Below are positions 15,095 through 24,715 of a DNA stretch of 27,809 nt, piece by piece. Under the pieces are notes generated by a model. It saw nothing but the letters and a program-made list of their open reading frames with translations. It was not told where the DNA came from and did no database searches. The stretch covers positions 1-27,809 of the forward strand of contig JAADCO010000027.1 in NCBI GenBank assembly GCA_013154385.1, read 5' to 3'. A program made the position numbers and the translations under genes. Every line of letters begins with the position of its first letter. Position 1 is the first letter of the stretch. Source of the stretch: Thermodesulfobacteriota bacterium. Lineage in GTDB: Bacteria; Desulfobacterota; Thermodesulfobacteria; Thermodesulfobacteriales; Thermodesulfatatoraceae.

Positions 15095-16636
15095 TTAGGG
15101 CACCGGAACCGGTTCTACGTTGTGCCGCGCCTTGAATTCTTCGTTGAACTCGGAAAAGACCTTCTTCATCTTCTCTTCCAACTCGGGGCTGATCTCCTGC
15201 TTCTCTTTGATCTCCTGATAGATCTCCGGATAACGAGAACCGATGAACTCGTAGAGCTCCTTTTCGTAATCCGCCAAGACGTCAAGCGGCATCTCGTCCA
15301 GGAAGCCTCGCGTTCCGGCGAAGAGGATGCAGACCTGCTTCTCTACCGGCAAAGGCTGATATTGCGGCTGCTTGAGGATCTCCGTCAGACGCGCACCACG
15401 GTGGAGTACCCGCTGCGTCGCACGGTCGAGCTCCGAACCGAACTGGGCAAAGGCGGCGAGCTCTCGATATTGCGCGAGCTCCAGACGGAGCCTACCAGCC
15501 ACCTGTTTCATGGCCTTGATCTGAGCCGCACCTCCAACGCGGGAAACCGAAAGACCGACGTTAATCGCCGGACGAATACCGGCGAAGAAGAGGCTCGGCT
15601 CGAGATAGACCTGACCGTCGGTAATGGAGATAACGTTGGTCGGAATATAGGCCGACACGTCACCCTGGAGGGTCTCAACGATGGGAAGCGCCGTCAGCGA
15701 ACCGGCACCGTGTTTCTCGTTGAGTTTCGCCGCACGCTCCAGGAGACGGGAGTGGTTGTAGAAGATGTCGCCCGGATAAGCCTCACGGCCAGGAGGACGA
15801 CGCAGAAGCAAGGACACTTCACGGTAGGCGTTGGCCTGCTTGGAGAGGTCGTCGTAGACGATCAAGGCGTGACGACCGGAATCACGGAAGTATTCGCCCA
15901 TCGCACAACCGGCGTAAGGCGCGATGTACTGCAAGGTGGCCGGGTCGGAAGCGCAGGCCGCAACCACCGTCGTATATTCCATGGCTCCGTAACGCCGCAG
16001 GACCTCAACGATCTGGGCCACCGAAGCCTTCTTCTGCCCGGAGGCTACGTAGATGCAGTAGATGTCGCTGTCCTTCTGGTTGATGATGGAGTCAATACCG
16101 ATGGCCGTCTTTCCCGTCTGACGGTCGCCGATGATGAGCTCACGCTGTCCACGTCCGATGGGGGTCATGGCGTCGATGGCCTTGAGCCCGGTGTACATGG
16201 GCTCGTGCACCGGACGACGCTCAATGATACCCGGGGCCTTGAGCTCGATACGGCGGTACTCCTTGGTGTTGATGGGCCCCTTACCGTCTATGGGACGACC
16301 CAAGGGATCCACCACGCGACCGAGCACCGCCTCTCCTACCGGGACTTCCGCGATACGCCCGGTCCGCTTGGCGATGTCGCCCTCTTTGATCTTCGTGGCG
16401 TCACCCATGACGGGCACACCCACGTTGTCGAACTCGAGGTTGAGGGCGATTCCCATTTCGCCGCCAGGGAACTCAATGAGCTCCATGGCCTGGCAGTTAC
16501 GCAGACCATAGACGCGGGCGATACCATCTCCGATGGAGATGACCACGCCCATCTCATTGAGATCTACCTTCTTCTCATACTCTTCAATCCGCTTCTTAAT
16601 AAGATCGCTAATTTCTTCTACTCTGATCCCCTGCAT
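15095..16636 (-). CDS. atpA: ATP synthase F1 alpha subunit
   Basis: 513 residues. Walker A GDRQTGKTA (about 169-177), IGDGIARVYGL near the N-terminus, the LLLRRPPGREAYPGDIFY segment and the conserved Arg-containing VGLSVSRVGGAAQIKAMKQ identify the non-catalytic alpha subunit. Its ATG shares one base with the atpH stop (TGATG), and GAGGTG provides the RBS inside atpH. Nothing unusual was noticed. Confidence 0.99.
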   Translation of the reverse strand: MQGIRVEEISDLIKKRIEEYEKKVDLNEMGVVISIGDGIARVYGLRNCQAMELIEFPGGEMGIALNLEFDNVGVPVMGDATKIKEGDIAKRTGRIAEVPVGEAVLGRVVDPLGRPIDGKGPINTKEYRRIELKAPGIIERRPVHEPMYTGLKAIDAMTPIGRGQRELIIGDRQTGKTAIGIDSIINQKDSDIYCIYVASGQKKASVAQIVEVLRRYGAMEYTTVVAACASDPATLQYIAPYAGCAMGEYFRDSGRHALIVYDDLSKQANAYREVSLLLRRPPGREAYPGDIFYNHSRLLERAAKLNEKHGAGSLTALPIVETLQGDVSAYIPTNVISITDGQVYLEPSLFFAGIRPAINVGLSVSRVGGAAQIKAMKQVAGRLRLELAQYRELAAFAQFGSELDRATQRVLHRGARLTEILKQPQYQPLPVEKQVCILFAGTRGFLDEMPLDVLADYEKELYEFIGSRYPEIYQEIKEKQEISPELEEKMKKVFSEFNEEFKARHNVEPVPVP

Positions 16637-17187
16637 CAGGACACCTCACCCCTTATAATGGATTCTTTAAATTTCTCTAACTGGGCCCGGATGCTACCAT
16701 CCAGGACCAGATCACCTACCCTGGCCACCACTCCACCAAGGATGTCCGGATCTTCCACGATCTGGAGGACCACTTCCCGACCGATCTTCTTGGAAAGGGC
16801 TTCAGCCAGAGCCTTCTGCATCTCTTCATCCAAGGGCGTGGCCACGCGGACCTCAGCGCGCGCGATGCCGAGCTCCTCGTCGAGCAGCTGCTGATAAGCC
16901 GCCGCAATGTCGGCGATGAACTGGATGCGGCGCTTCTCCACCAACAGCCGCAGGAACTTGGCGACCGCCTCGTCCACCTGGAGCCCCTTGATCAGCTCCT
17001 CGACGATCTCCATCTTGAGATCCGGAGGATAGATGGGGCTCTCAAGGGCCTCCAAGATTTCGGGCTGACCCTTGAGAAACTCCGCCACGCGCTGGAGTTC
17101 CTCGCCGTACTCCTTGAACCGGCCGTCTTCCTTACCGGCAGCAAACAGACCCCGAGCGTACTTTAGGGCTATGATTGTCCTAATCAC
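16636..17187 (-). CDS. atpH: ATP synthase F1 delta subunit
   Basis: 183 residues. An N-terminal helical domain (IALKYARGLFAAGKEDG, FLRLLVEKRRIQFIADIAAAYQ) and a C-terminal part ending VGDLVLDGSIRAQLEKFKESI are characteristic of delta (OSCP), which joins the peripheral stalk to the top of F1. The start is GTG at 17187, overlapping the atpF stop by one base (TAGTG). No other start is near. Confidence 0.96.
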   Translation of the reverse strand: MIRTIIALKYARGLFAAGKEDGRFKEYGEELQRVAEFLKGQPEILEALESPIYPPDLKMEIVEELIKGLQVDEAVAKFLRLLVEKRRIQFIADIAAAYQQLLDEELGIARAEVRVATPLDEEMQKALAEALSKKIGREVVLQIVEDPDILGGVVARVGDLVLDGSIRAQLEKFKESIIRGEVS

Positions 17188-17948
17188 TAGTGCACCACCC
17201 TTTCGATGAATTCTTGGACCAGACGCTTATGGTCCTCAGGCGTGATCTTTTCACGAATAATCTTTTCTGCAAGCTGAACCGAAAGCTCCGCCACTTCCTT
17301 ACGGAGCTCCGCTCGCGCCTTCTCTAGCTCTTGCTGCACGTAAAACTCGGCCTGTTGCTTGATGCGCTCCGCCGCGGCCTTGGCCTCGGCAATGATCCGC
17401 TCCTTCTCCTTCTCGCCCTGCTCGATGAAGGCCTCGATGATCTTCTTGGCCTCCTCCTCAAGCGTGGCGAGCTTCTTCTCGTATTCCTGATAGCGGGCCT
17501 CGGCCTCGCGACGCTTCTCCTGGAGTTCCTTGTACTCGTTCTCGATGGATTCGCGACGAGAACGGAACATATCAACGATGGGCTGACGCCCGAATTTGAT
17601 CAGGATGATCAAGAGGGCGAGGAAGTTGACCGTCCACCAGAGGAGATTGCGCAGCTGCGACTTGGTTACGTGGGGCTTGACCTCGTGCGCACCGTGCTCA
17701 CCACCGTGGACCGCCTCGTGCGCGGCCTCACCCACGGCCTCCGCCCCGTGCTTCACCGCCTCTCCCAGGGCTTCGGCCCCGTGCTTCACCTCGGTGGCCG
17801 CCTCGTGCGCCGCCTCTCCTACGTCGTGAGCCGCCTTTTCCACCTGCTCGTGGACCGCCGGGGCCTCATGACCCTCCTGCGCCCACACCGGTACCGCTAA
17901 CGCCAAAACCAACCCGAGAAAAAGAGCCCCTAAAAACCGGCCGATCAT
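17187..17948 (-). CDS. atpF: ATP synthase F0 b subunit with signal peptide and His-rich periplasmic extension
   Basis: 253 residues, well above the usual ~160. Residues 1-23 look like a cleavable signal peptide (ending VWA before QEG). Residues 24-94 form an Ala/Glu/His-rich segment with eleven histidines and repeated blocks such as KHGAEALGEAV and KHGAEAVGEAA. A membrane helix follows (LLWWTVNFLALLIILIKFG, about 102-120), then the long charged coiled coil of the b stator stalk. The C-terminal part confirms subunit b; signal-peptide-bearing b subunits occur in some delta-proteobacterial lineages, but this His-rich region is notable. It would be outside the membrane, facing the periplasm. The start overlaps the b' gene in ATGA. 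Confidence 0.92.
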   Translation of the reverse strand: MIGRFLGALFLGLVLALAVPVWAQEGHEAPAVHEQVEKAAHDVGEAAHEAATEVKHGAEALGEAVKHGAEAVGEAAHEAVHGGEHGAHEVKPHVTKSQLRNLLWWTVNFLALLIILIKFGRQPIVDMFRSRRESIENEYKELQEKRREAEARYQEYEKKLATLEEEAKKIIEAFIEQGEKEKERIIAEAKAAAERIKQQAEFYVQQELEKARAELRKEVAELSVQLAEKIIREKITPEDHKRLVQEFIERVVH

Positions 17949-18370
17949 AAAGACCTCCCCAAGAGCTTCTGCGCAATGGACATCGCAAAGGTTTCGATCT
18001 GCGCCTGAAGAGACTGCTTGACCTGCTGGAGCTGCTGGGAGAGCTCGGAGAGCATCTGCTTCTTGAGCTGCTCGGCCTCCTTGGTGGCCGCCTCAAGAAT
18101 CTTCCGCTCCTCCGCCTTGGCCATCTGCTTGAGCTCCTCCCTCTTGCGCATGGCCTCCATGCGGGCCTCGTTCAGGCGCTGCTGATACTGCTGAAGCGCT
18201 TCCTCCGCCCCGCGGGTAAAACGTTCGATGTCTTCCCGCAAACCGTTGAACTTCTGCTCCCGGTCTTTGAAGATCTGCATGACCGGCTTGATGAGGATGA
18301 CGTTCAGGATGGCGGTGAGGATGAGAGCTTCGATGATCTGGATCCAGAGAGTGATGTCAAAACTCAGCAT
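17945..18370 (-). CDS. atpF': ATP synthase F0 b' subunit
   Basis: 141 residues. One N-terminal membrane helix (ITLWIQIIEALILTAILNVILI) is followed by a cytoplasmic coiled coil rich in Glu, Arg and Gln. Together with the next gene it supplies a b/b' heterodimer for the peripheral stalk. First gene of the operon, with GAGGGG eight bases before the ATG and a good promoter about 55 bases upstream. The F0 a and c genes (atpB, atpE) are not in the window, so the ATP synthase genes are split into at least two loci. Confidence 0.93.
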   Translation of the reverse strand: MLSFDITLWIQIIEALILTAILNVILIKPVMQIFKDREQKFNGLREDIERFTRGAEEALQQYQQRLNEARMEAMRKREELKQMAKAEERKILEAATKEAEQLKKQMLSELSQQLQQVKQSLQAQIETFAMSIAQKLLGRSL

Positions 18371-18422
18371 CTATAAACCCCTCTTTTTGGGAATTTTAAC
18401 TGAATTGCCATTCATGATGGCG

Positions 18423-18451
18423 CTTTTACATCATTTCAGATGGCGTGTCAA
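18423..18451 (-). promoter_or_regulatory. Promoter of the atp operon
   Basis: The minus strand carries a perfect TTGACA (18451-18446), 17 bases, then TAAAAG (18428-18423), about 53 bases before the atpF' ATG. The whole rodA-atpF' gap (18371-18527) is AT-rich compared with its surroundings. There is no convincing terminator after rodA, so some read-through from the mre genes is possible. Confidence 0.72.
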
Positions 18452-18527
18452 AGGTCTTTTAAGGGCCAAAAAAGGCAATTTAAGGCGAAAAATTCAGTTT
18501 TTGTAATTCTATCAGCTTAACGTCCGC

Positions 18528-19607
18528 TTAACGGAAGGAATAGCGCTTGCGAGAAATGCTTAGAGCCAGGCCTATCGCCATGAGATTGACCAGAACCGAC
18601 GATCCTCCGTAACTGAGGAACGGGAGGGGGACGCTGGCCACGGGCAGGAGATGGAGGATGCCTCCCAGGTTGATAAACGCCTCCCAGAAGATCATGATGG
18701 CCACCCCCGCGAGAATCGTGCGGCCCAAAGGTTCCCGCACCTCTATCGCCAGACGCAACAGACGGTAGATGAGCGCCCCGAAGAGGAAGATCACCGTGGC
18801 CGCCCCGATGAACCCCCACTCCTCGGCCCAGACGGCAAAGGCCAAATCCGTGTGTTTTTCCGGGAGATAGTTGAGCCGGCTCGAGAGCCCCTCCTTGAAG
18901 CCGAAGCCCGTGAGCCCCCCGGAACCCACGGCGATGAGGGCCTGCAAGATCTGGTAGCCGCGATCCAGGCGAAAGGCCTCGGGATTGAGGAACGCCGCCA
19001 CCCGCGCCCGCTGATAGGGTTTCAGGACCATCCAGACCTTGGGGCCCAGGGTCACCGCCGCAACCAGCACGATCACCGCCAGCCCGATGAGCAACCTTCG
19101 CGGGACACCGGCCAAAAAGACGTAGGAGAGATAGATGAGAAAGAGCATTCCGCCCTGATCGAGGTCTCCGGCCGCCACCAGGACGATGGGCGGAAAGGCC
19201 AGGAGGGTGAGGATGCCGAAGGTGCGGAGATCGAGGTGATCCTGATCCCGCCGGTGGAGGACGAGAGAGAAGACGAGGATCAGGACGAGCTTGGCAAACT
19301 CCGAGGGCTGGATGCCCACGCCGGCTATGCGCAACCAGCGCGTGTGTTTGAGGTCGAGGATGAGCAGGACGAGCAGGAGAAAGAGGTAGATCCCGAAGAT
19401 GAGGCGCGGTGAGAGCAAGCGCTGATAGTCGCTCAGGGCTATGGCCATCATGAGGAGGAACCCCAGGCCGAACCAGACCATCTGTTTCTTGAAAAGGAGC
19501 CCCCCCATCGTGGCGCTCGCCTGATTGAGCGCCCCGCACACCAGGAGGATGATGACGAAGAGGATGAGCCAGCCGTCAATCTTTAGCGAATGTTGCCCTA
19601 GTTTCAC
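18528..19607 (-). CDS. rodA: Rod-shape SEDS peptidoglycan polymerase RodA
   Basis: 359 residues from the GTG at 19607, which overlaps the PBP2 stop (GTGA). There are about ten membrane helices. SEDS motifs include GIQPSEFAKL, AAGDLDQGGMLF, VGSGGLTGFGFKEG, the loop LPEKHTDLAFAVWAEEWG with its conserved Asp and Glu, and near the end PLPFLSYGGSS. RodA polymerises lipid II into glycan strands for side-wall growth, paired with PBP2. An open frame extends further upstream, but that part overlaps mrdA and is not hydrophobic, so the GTG is the sensible start. Confidence 0.95.
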   Translation of the reverse strand: MKLGQHSLKIDGWLILFVIILLVCGALNQASATMGGLLFKKQMVWFGLGFLLMMAIALSDYQRLLSPRLIFGIYLFLLLVLLILDLKHTRWLRIAGVGIQPSEFAKLVLILVFSLVLHRRDQDHLDLRTFGILTLLAFPPIVLVAAGDLDQGGMLFLIYLSYVFLAGVPRRLLIGLAVIVLVAAVTLGPKVWMVLKPYQRARVAAFLNPEAFRLDRGYQILQALIAVGSGGLTGFGFKEGLSSRLNYLPEKHTDLAFAVWAEEWGFIGAATVIFLFGALIYRLLRLAIEVREPLGRTILAGVAIMIFWEAFINLGGILHLLPVASVPLPFLSYGGSSVLVNLMAIGLALSISRKRYSFR

Positions 19608-21436
19608 GAAGGATGCTCTCCCTTGAAGTAAGCTTTGAGAAACTTGCCGGCGATGGGGGCCGCCGCCGAGCCACCGTGCCCCCCGTGCTCCACGAAGACG
19701 ACGATCACGATCTCGGGCTTCTCCGCCGGCGCAAAGGCCATGAACCAGGCGTGGTCCCGCTTGAGATAGGGGAGTTTCTTGCTGTGGATGCGCTTTTTCA
19801 TGCCCACCACCTGGGCCGTTCCGGTCTTTCCGCCGACGGTGATGTCTTCCATGCGCGCGGCCCGGCCCGTGCCCTCCTTGCCGTTTACCGCCGCCACGAG
19901 CCCCTTCTTCACGTAGTAGAGGGTGCGCGGCTTCACCGGTAGCTTGCCGTCCTCCTGCGGTCTGAACTCGTCCACGACTTCCCCGTAGGGGTCGAGGAGC
20001 TGAACCACGCACCAGGGCCGATAGAGCGTGCCGCCGTTGACCACCGCCGAAAGCAGCTTGGCCAGCTGGAGGGGCGTGACCTTGAGCGCCCCCTGGCCGA
20101 TGGCCACGTTCAGCGTCTCACCCTTCTGCCAGGGTTCGTGAAAGACGCGCATCTTCCAGGCCCTGTCCGGGACGAGCCCGGCCTTCTCCCCCGGGAAACC
20201 GAGGCCCGTGGGGCGTCCGAGCCCGCACGCGCGCGCCATGCGGGAAAGATAGTCTATCCCTACTTCTTCTCCCACGCGGTAGAAGTAGACGTCGCAGGAG
20301 ACCTCAAGGGCCTTCACCAGATTGACTTCCCCGTGCCCCCAGGAACGCCAGCAACGAAAGATGCGGCGCCCCAGCCGATAGTAGCCCTTGCAGAAGAAGG
20401 TCGTCGCCGGGGTGACGACCCTTTTTTCAAGCGCGGCCATGGCCGTGACCACCTTGAAGGTGGAGCCCGGAGGATAGGCCGAAAAGGCCTTGTTCAGCAG
20501 GGGGTGCTTCTCGTCTTTCCGGATCTTTTCCCATTCCTTGGGCGGGAAGCCCTTGACGAAGTACATGGGATCAACCCCGGGATGACTCACCAGGGAAAGG
20601 AGGCGTCCGTCCCGGGGATCCATGACCACGATGGCCCCGGCCTGTCCTTCCAGCAACCGATGGGCCAGACGCTGCCAGAAGACGTCCACGGTGAGGACGA
20701 GGCTTTCGCCCATCACCGGCGCCTCCTCGGCCACCACCCGGCGGATGCGGCCCCGCGCGTCTATCTCCACGAGCCTCCGGCCTTTTCTGCCCCTCAGCCG
20801 CTCGTCGAACTGGGCCTCGAGCCCGGCCCGGCCCAGGAAGTCGTCGGCGGTAAAGCCCTGCGGGGCGAGCCTCTTGAGTTCCTCGGCGTTGATGCGGGAA
20901 ACGTAGCCCACCAGATGGAACAATTCGGACCCGAAAGGATAGTAACGGGTGGGCTCGACGATGATGTCCACCCCGGGCAGGAAGTAGCGGCGGGCCTCGA
21001 TCTTCGCCACCGTGTCGCGGTCGAGGTCAAAGGCCAGGATGACCTGATTGGTGCCCGTGCCGCGGCGGGCCAGGAGATAGCGTTGCTTGAGCGAAGGGAA
21101 CTCTTCCCCCAGGATCTCGGCCAGACGCTTGAGGATCTCGTCTCCCTGCGGCCCGCGGATGATCTTGGGATCCACCGCCAGGGCAAAGGAAGGAGAATTG
21201 CCTGCAAGGAGGATCCCCCGACGATCGTAGATGTTTCCCCGCGGGGCCGAGAGGAGGAAGACCTTGAGGCTCCGGCGGCGCGCCAGCTCGCGATAGTGCT
21301 CGCCCTTGATTATCTGGAGGAAAAAGAGCTTCAGAAAGAGGAGGAGAAAGACCCCCGCGATGAAGATGATCGTCCCGCGAAGGCGGCGCTCGAAAGGGTC
21401 CGGTTCTTCGGGGCTAAACAGTTGATGATATCTCAA
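19604..21436 (-). CDS. mrdA: Penicillin-binding protein 2
   Basis: 610 residues. A membrane anchor (about 22-43) is followed by the dimerisation region (APRGNIYDRRGILLAGN) and a transpeptidase domain. The active-site motifs are STFK (Ser about 324), SCD (about 380, standing for SxN) and KTG (about 535, in VGGKTGTAQV). It cross-links side-wall peptidoglycan with RodA. Between the first two motifs, FFCKGYY, RCWRSWGHGE and SCD place three Cys and a His where E. coli PBP2 is reported to hold zinc, so a zinc site is possible. The start is TTG at 21436, overlapping mreD by 23 bases; GAGG lies upstream and no ATG is close. Confidence 0.96.
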   Translation of the reverse strand: MRYHQLFSPEEPDPFERRLRGTIIFIAGVFLLLFLKLFFLQIIKGEHYRELARRRSLKVFLLSAPRGNIYDRRGILLAGNSPSFALAVDPKIIRGPQGDEILKRLAEILGEEFPSLKQRYLLARRGTGTNQVILAFDLDRDTVAKIEARRYFLPGVDIIVEPTRYYPFGSELFHLVGYVSRINAEELKRLAPQGFTADDFLGRAGLEAQFDERLRGRKGRRLVEIDARGRIRRVVAEEAPVMGESLVLTVDVFWQRLAHRLLEGQAGAIVVMDPRDGRLLSLVSHPGVDPMYFVKGFPPKEWEKIRKDEKHPLLNKAFSAYPPGSTFKVVTAMAALEKRVVTPATTFFCKGYYRLGRRIFRCWRSWGHGEVNLVKALEVSCDVYFYRVGEEVGIDYLSRMARACGLGRPTGLGFPGEKAGLVPDRAWKMRVFHEPWQKGETLNVAIGQGALKVTPLQLAKLLSAVVNGGTLYRPWCVVQLLDPYGEVVDEFRPQEDGKLPVKPRTLYYVKKGLVAAVNGKEGTGRAARMEDITVGGKTGTAQVVGMKKRIHSKKLPYLKRDHAWFMAFAPAEKPEIVIVVFVEHGGHGGSAAAPIAGKFLKAYFKGEHPS

Positions 21437-21911
21437 GGAAGTTCCTCACCAAGGAAAATTGGCAAAAGACCCAGCAGAGGAAACCCCAAGTGAGGGTCCC
21501 CAGAAGGAGTCGCCCTATAAAATAAAACCCCGGCACCGGGAGAGGAAGTTCCAACAGCACGGGAATGATCCAGAGGCGCAGGAGCTCGCAAACGGAGATG
21601 GAGATGAGGAGCGAGACCAGCGCCGGGAAAAAGCCCCTCAGGGCAAGCTTCCTCTTGAGCTGCCAGAAGAGGAAGAGCCCGAAGGCATAGGCGATGACCG
21701 ACGAACCGGGCACGAGGAAGGAAAAGGTGTCGTTCACCAACCCCCAGAAGAAGACCGCCAGGAACAGATGCCAGGAAGGGAACCGCCAGAACAGACCGCC
21801 CAGGAGGAGCGGAAAGAAGGGATCGAAGAGCGGGGGGCTGAAGACCGCCGCCAGGAACTGATAGAAGAGGAACACCAAGAGGAGCAGCAGATGATAGATG
21901 AGGACTCTCAT
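21414..21911 (-). CDS. mreD: Rod-shape-determining membrane protein MreD
   Basis: 165 residues, almost wholly hydrophobic, with five or six membrane segments and the pattern FFWGLVNDTFSFLVPGSSVIAYAFGLFLFW seen in MreD (shown here by its key blocks GLVNDTF and PGSSVIAYAFG). It belongs to the elongasome and lies in the canonical place between mreC and mrdA. Its start overlaps the mreC stop in ATGA. Sequence conservation in MreD is low, so order and hydrophobicity carry much of the call. Confidence 0.9.
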   Translation of the reverse strand: MRVLIYHLLLLLVFLFYQFLAAVFSPPLFDPFFPLLLGGLFWRFPSWHLFLAVFFWGLVNDTFSFLVPGSSVIAYAFGLFLFWQLKRKLALRGFFPALVSLLISISVCELLRLWIIPVLLELPLPVPGFYFIGRLLLGTLTWGFLCWVFCQFSLVRNFLEISSTV

Positions 21912-22756
21912 TTCTTGGGCTTCTTCTGGAGGACGACGACCTCCTCCAGGGATTCAAAGTCAACCGCGGGTTCCACCTCGATGGGGCGAAAGAGCCCCTT
22001 GAGGCGCCCGGGATAGATCCGTTTCACGGTGCCCACGAGGATTCCCTTGGGATACACCCCGTCGAACCCGGAGGTGATCACGAGATCGTTTTCGCGGACG
22101 TCGGCTTCGGCGGGCACGTAGTCCAGCAGGCAGACGTCCTTCCCCTGCCCCCGCAGGATGCCGCGCTGGCGGGAACGCTGCACCAACACGTCCACGGCGC
22201 TCGAAGGGTCGAGCAAGAGGAGCACCTTGGCGTAGTGGTCTTCGGCCGCCACCACCTGGCCCACCAGAGCCGCGCCCTTCCGCGGGGCGGCGCTGAGCAC
22301 GGGCATCTCCGGGAGGACGCCGTCCTTGATGCCCTTGTTGATGACGACCATGGCCTGCCAGCTACCCAGGGGCTTGCCGATGATCTGGGCCTCGACGACC
22401 TCGCCCTCCACGAAGGAAGAGACCTTCAGCAGACGCGCGAGCCGTTCGTAGGCCTTTTCTTTTTCCTTGAGGCGGGCCAGTTCCGCCTGCAACTGGAGGA
22501 TCTCCCTCCTCAGCCGCTCGTTCTCTTCCGCCACCCCCACCAGCCAGAGGTATTTCCGCCAGAGGGAGCGCAGACCGAATCCGCCCTCGCTGGCCTTCTC
22601 CGACCAGGGCCCGAGCAGCTTGAGATTCAGGCGCTCTCCGTAGGAGAGCTTCTTTTCCCCGCCAAGCCCGCCGAAGACAAGCGTCATGGCCACCATCCCA
22701 AGGAGGATCAGGAGGAAGAGGGAAAGTATTTTCCGAGGGCGGGAAGAAGAAGACAC
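21908..22756 (-). CDS. mreC: Rod-shape-determining protein MreC
   Basis: 282 residues. One N-terminal membrane helix (about 9-27), a coiled coil (about 75-105, ENERLRREILQLQAELARL), then two beta domains with VVINKGIKDGV, VGQVVAAEDHYAKVLLLLDP, VDVLVQRSRQRGILRG and VITSGFDGVYPKGILVGTV, all typical of MreC. It is the periplasmic scaffold that activates PBP2-RodA. The start is GTG at 22756, three bases after the mreB stop, with no good RBS, so translation is probably coupled. Confidence 0.95.
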   Translation of the reverse strand: MSSSSRPRKILSLFLLILLGMVAMTLVFGGLGGEKKLSYGERLNLKLLGPWSEKASEGGFGLRSLWRKYLWLVGVAEENERLRREILQLQAELARLKEKEKAYERLARLLKVSSFVEGEVVEAQIIGKPLGSWQAMVVINKGIKDGVLPEMPVLSAAPRKGAALVGQVVAAEDHYAKVLLLLDPSSAVDVLVQRSRQRGILRGQGKDVCLLDYVPAEADVRENDLVITSGFDGVYPKGILVGTVKRIYPGRLKGLFRPIEVEPAVDFESLEEVVVLQKKPKK

Positions 22757-22759
22757 GGG

Positions 22760-23788
<1,029 letters not shown>

Positions 23789-23821
23789 GCAAGTAGTGCC
23801 TCGTAAGGAAGGTTTAGGCTC

Positions 23822-23850
23822 AAGTTACCAAAGCCACCCTTTACTGACAA
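23822..23850 (-). promoter_or_regulatory. Candidate promoter of the mreBCD-mrdA-rodA operon
   Basis: TTGTCA (23850-23845), 17 bases, then TAACTT (23827-23822) on the minus strand, about 34 bases before the mreB ATG. The match to the sigma-70 type consensus is fair. The same short gap must also hold the promoter for the divergent amrB gene, for which I see no clear pair of boxes. A nine-base direct repeat GCAAGTAGT occurs at 23789 and 23869. Confidence 0.45.
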
Positions 23851-23896
23851 GCTCAGGCCCCTTATTTTGCAAGTAGTCCAAGGAGGAGGTGACTCC

Positions 23897-24700
23897 ATGA
23901 TCAGAATGCCAGCGGTGGCGGGGCGCTTTTACGAAGCCAACCCCGAGCTCCTGAAACGGGAGATCGAAACCTACCTGAAGATACGGGAGCCTCGGGAAAT
24001 GGTCATCGGGGCGGTCTGTCCCCATGCCGGATACATGTACTCCGGACACGTGGCCGGAGAGGTCTACGGGCGCATCATCGTCCCGGACACCGTGGTCATC
24101 ATGGGGCCCAACCACACGGGCCTCGGACAACCGGCGGCCATCATGGCCTCCGGAGTGTGGCAGATGCCCTTCGGTCCGGTGGAGATAGACGAAGAGCTCG
24201 CGCGCCTGATCCTTGCCGAGAGCCAGGTCCTCGAAGACGACGCCCAGGCCCATCTCTACGAACACTCCTTGGAAGTGCAGGTGCCGTTTCTCCAGTATCT
24301 GAACCCCCGCGTGCGCATCGTGCCCATCTGTCTCTCCATGCTCTCGCTGCCGGAAATAGAAGACATCGGGCTCGCCACGGCCCGGGCCATCTCTCAGTAC
24401 GGCGCTCCGGTGCTCCTCGTGGCCAGCACGGACATGAGCCACTACGTGCCCCATTCCGTGGCCAAGGAAAAGGACATGATGGCCATCCAGCGCATCCTCG
24501 AGCTCGATCACGTGGGGCTGATCGAGGTGGTGGTGCGGGAAAAGATCAGCATGTGCGGCGTGGTGCCCACCGCCGCCACCCTGGTGGCGGCCAAAGGGCT
24601 CGGAGCCAGGGGCGGTGAGCTGGTAAAGTACGCCACCTCCGGGGAGATCACCGGAGATTTTTACCAGGTGGTGGGTTACGCCGGGATCATTATCCGGTAA
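23897..24700 (+). CDS. amrB: AmmeMemoRadiSam system protein B (MEMO1 family)
   Basis: 267 residues matching the MEMO family: MPAVAGRFYEAN at the start, CPHAGYMYSGHVAG, GPNHTG, HSLEVQVPFLQY, STDMSHYVPH and MCGVVPTAA. The His, Asp and Cys residues in these blocks are those conserved in MEMO/extradiol-dioxygenase-like folds. In bacteria it usually occurs with an AMMECR1 protein and a radical SAM enzyme (the AmmeMemoRadiSam set), whose function is not settled; those partners are not in this window. The ATG at 23897 is chosen because AGGAGGAGGT stands six bases upstream, although the frame is open for ten more codons. gltX follows 15 bases later. Confidence 0.92.
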   Translation: MIRMPAVAGRFYEANPELLKREIETYLKIREPREMVIGAVCPHAGYMYSGHVAGEVYGRIIVPDTVVIMGPNHTGLGQPAAIMASGVWQMPFGPVEIDEELARLILAESQVLEDDAQAHLYEHSLEVQVPFLQYLNPRVRIVPICLSMLSLPEIEDIGLATARAISQYGAPVLLVASTDMSHYVPHSVAKEKDMMAIQRILELDHVGLIEVVVREKISMCGVVPTAATLVAAKGLGARGGELVKYATSGEITGDFYQVVGYAGIIIR

Positions 24701-24715
24701 AATACGGGCCCCGTG

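Noticed and set aside
14717..16894. A long plus-strand frame over atpG-atpA-atpH
   Set aside because: It is antisense to three well-conserved ATP synthase genes and has no family signature.
18398..18499. Nine-base inverted repeat (AACTGAATT at 18398 and AATTCAGTT at 18491) around the atp promoter
   Set aside because: Short, AT-rich and far apart; likely by chance in an AT-rich gap.
18514..18533. Direct repeat CGTTAAGC twice at the end of rodA
   Set aside because: Only two eight-base copies, one partly coding; too little to call a binding site.
23789..23877. Direct repeat GCAAGTAGT 80 bases apart between mreB and amrB
   Set aside because: Nine bases, two copies, no symmetry; recorded but not claimed as an operator.
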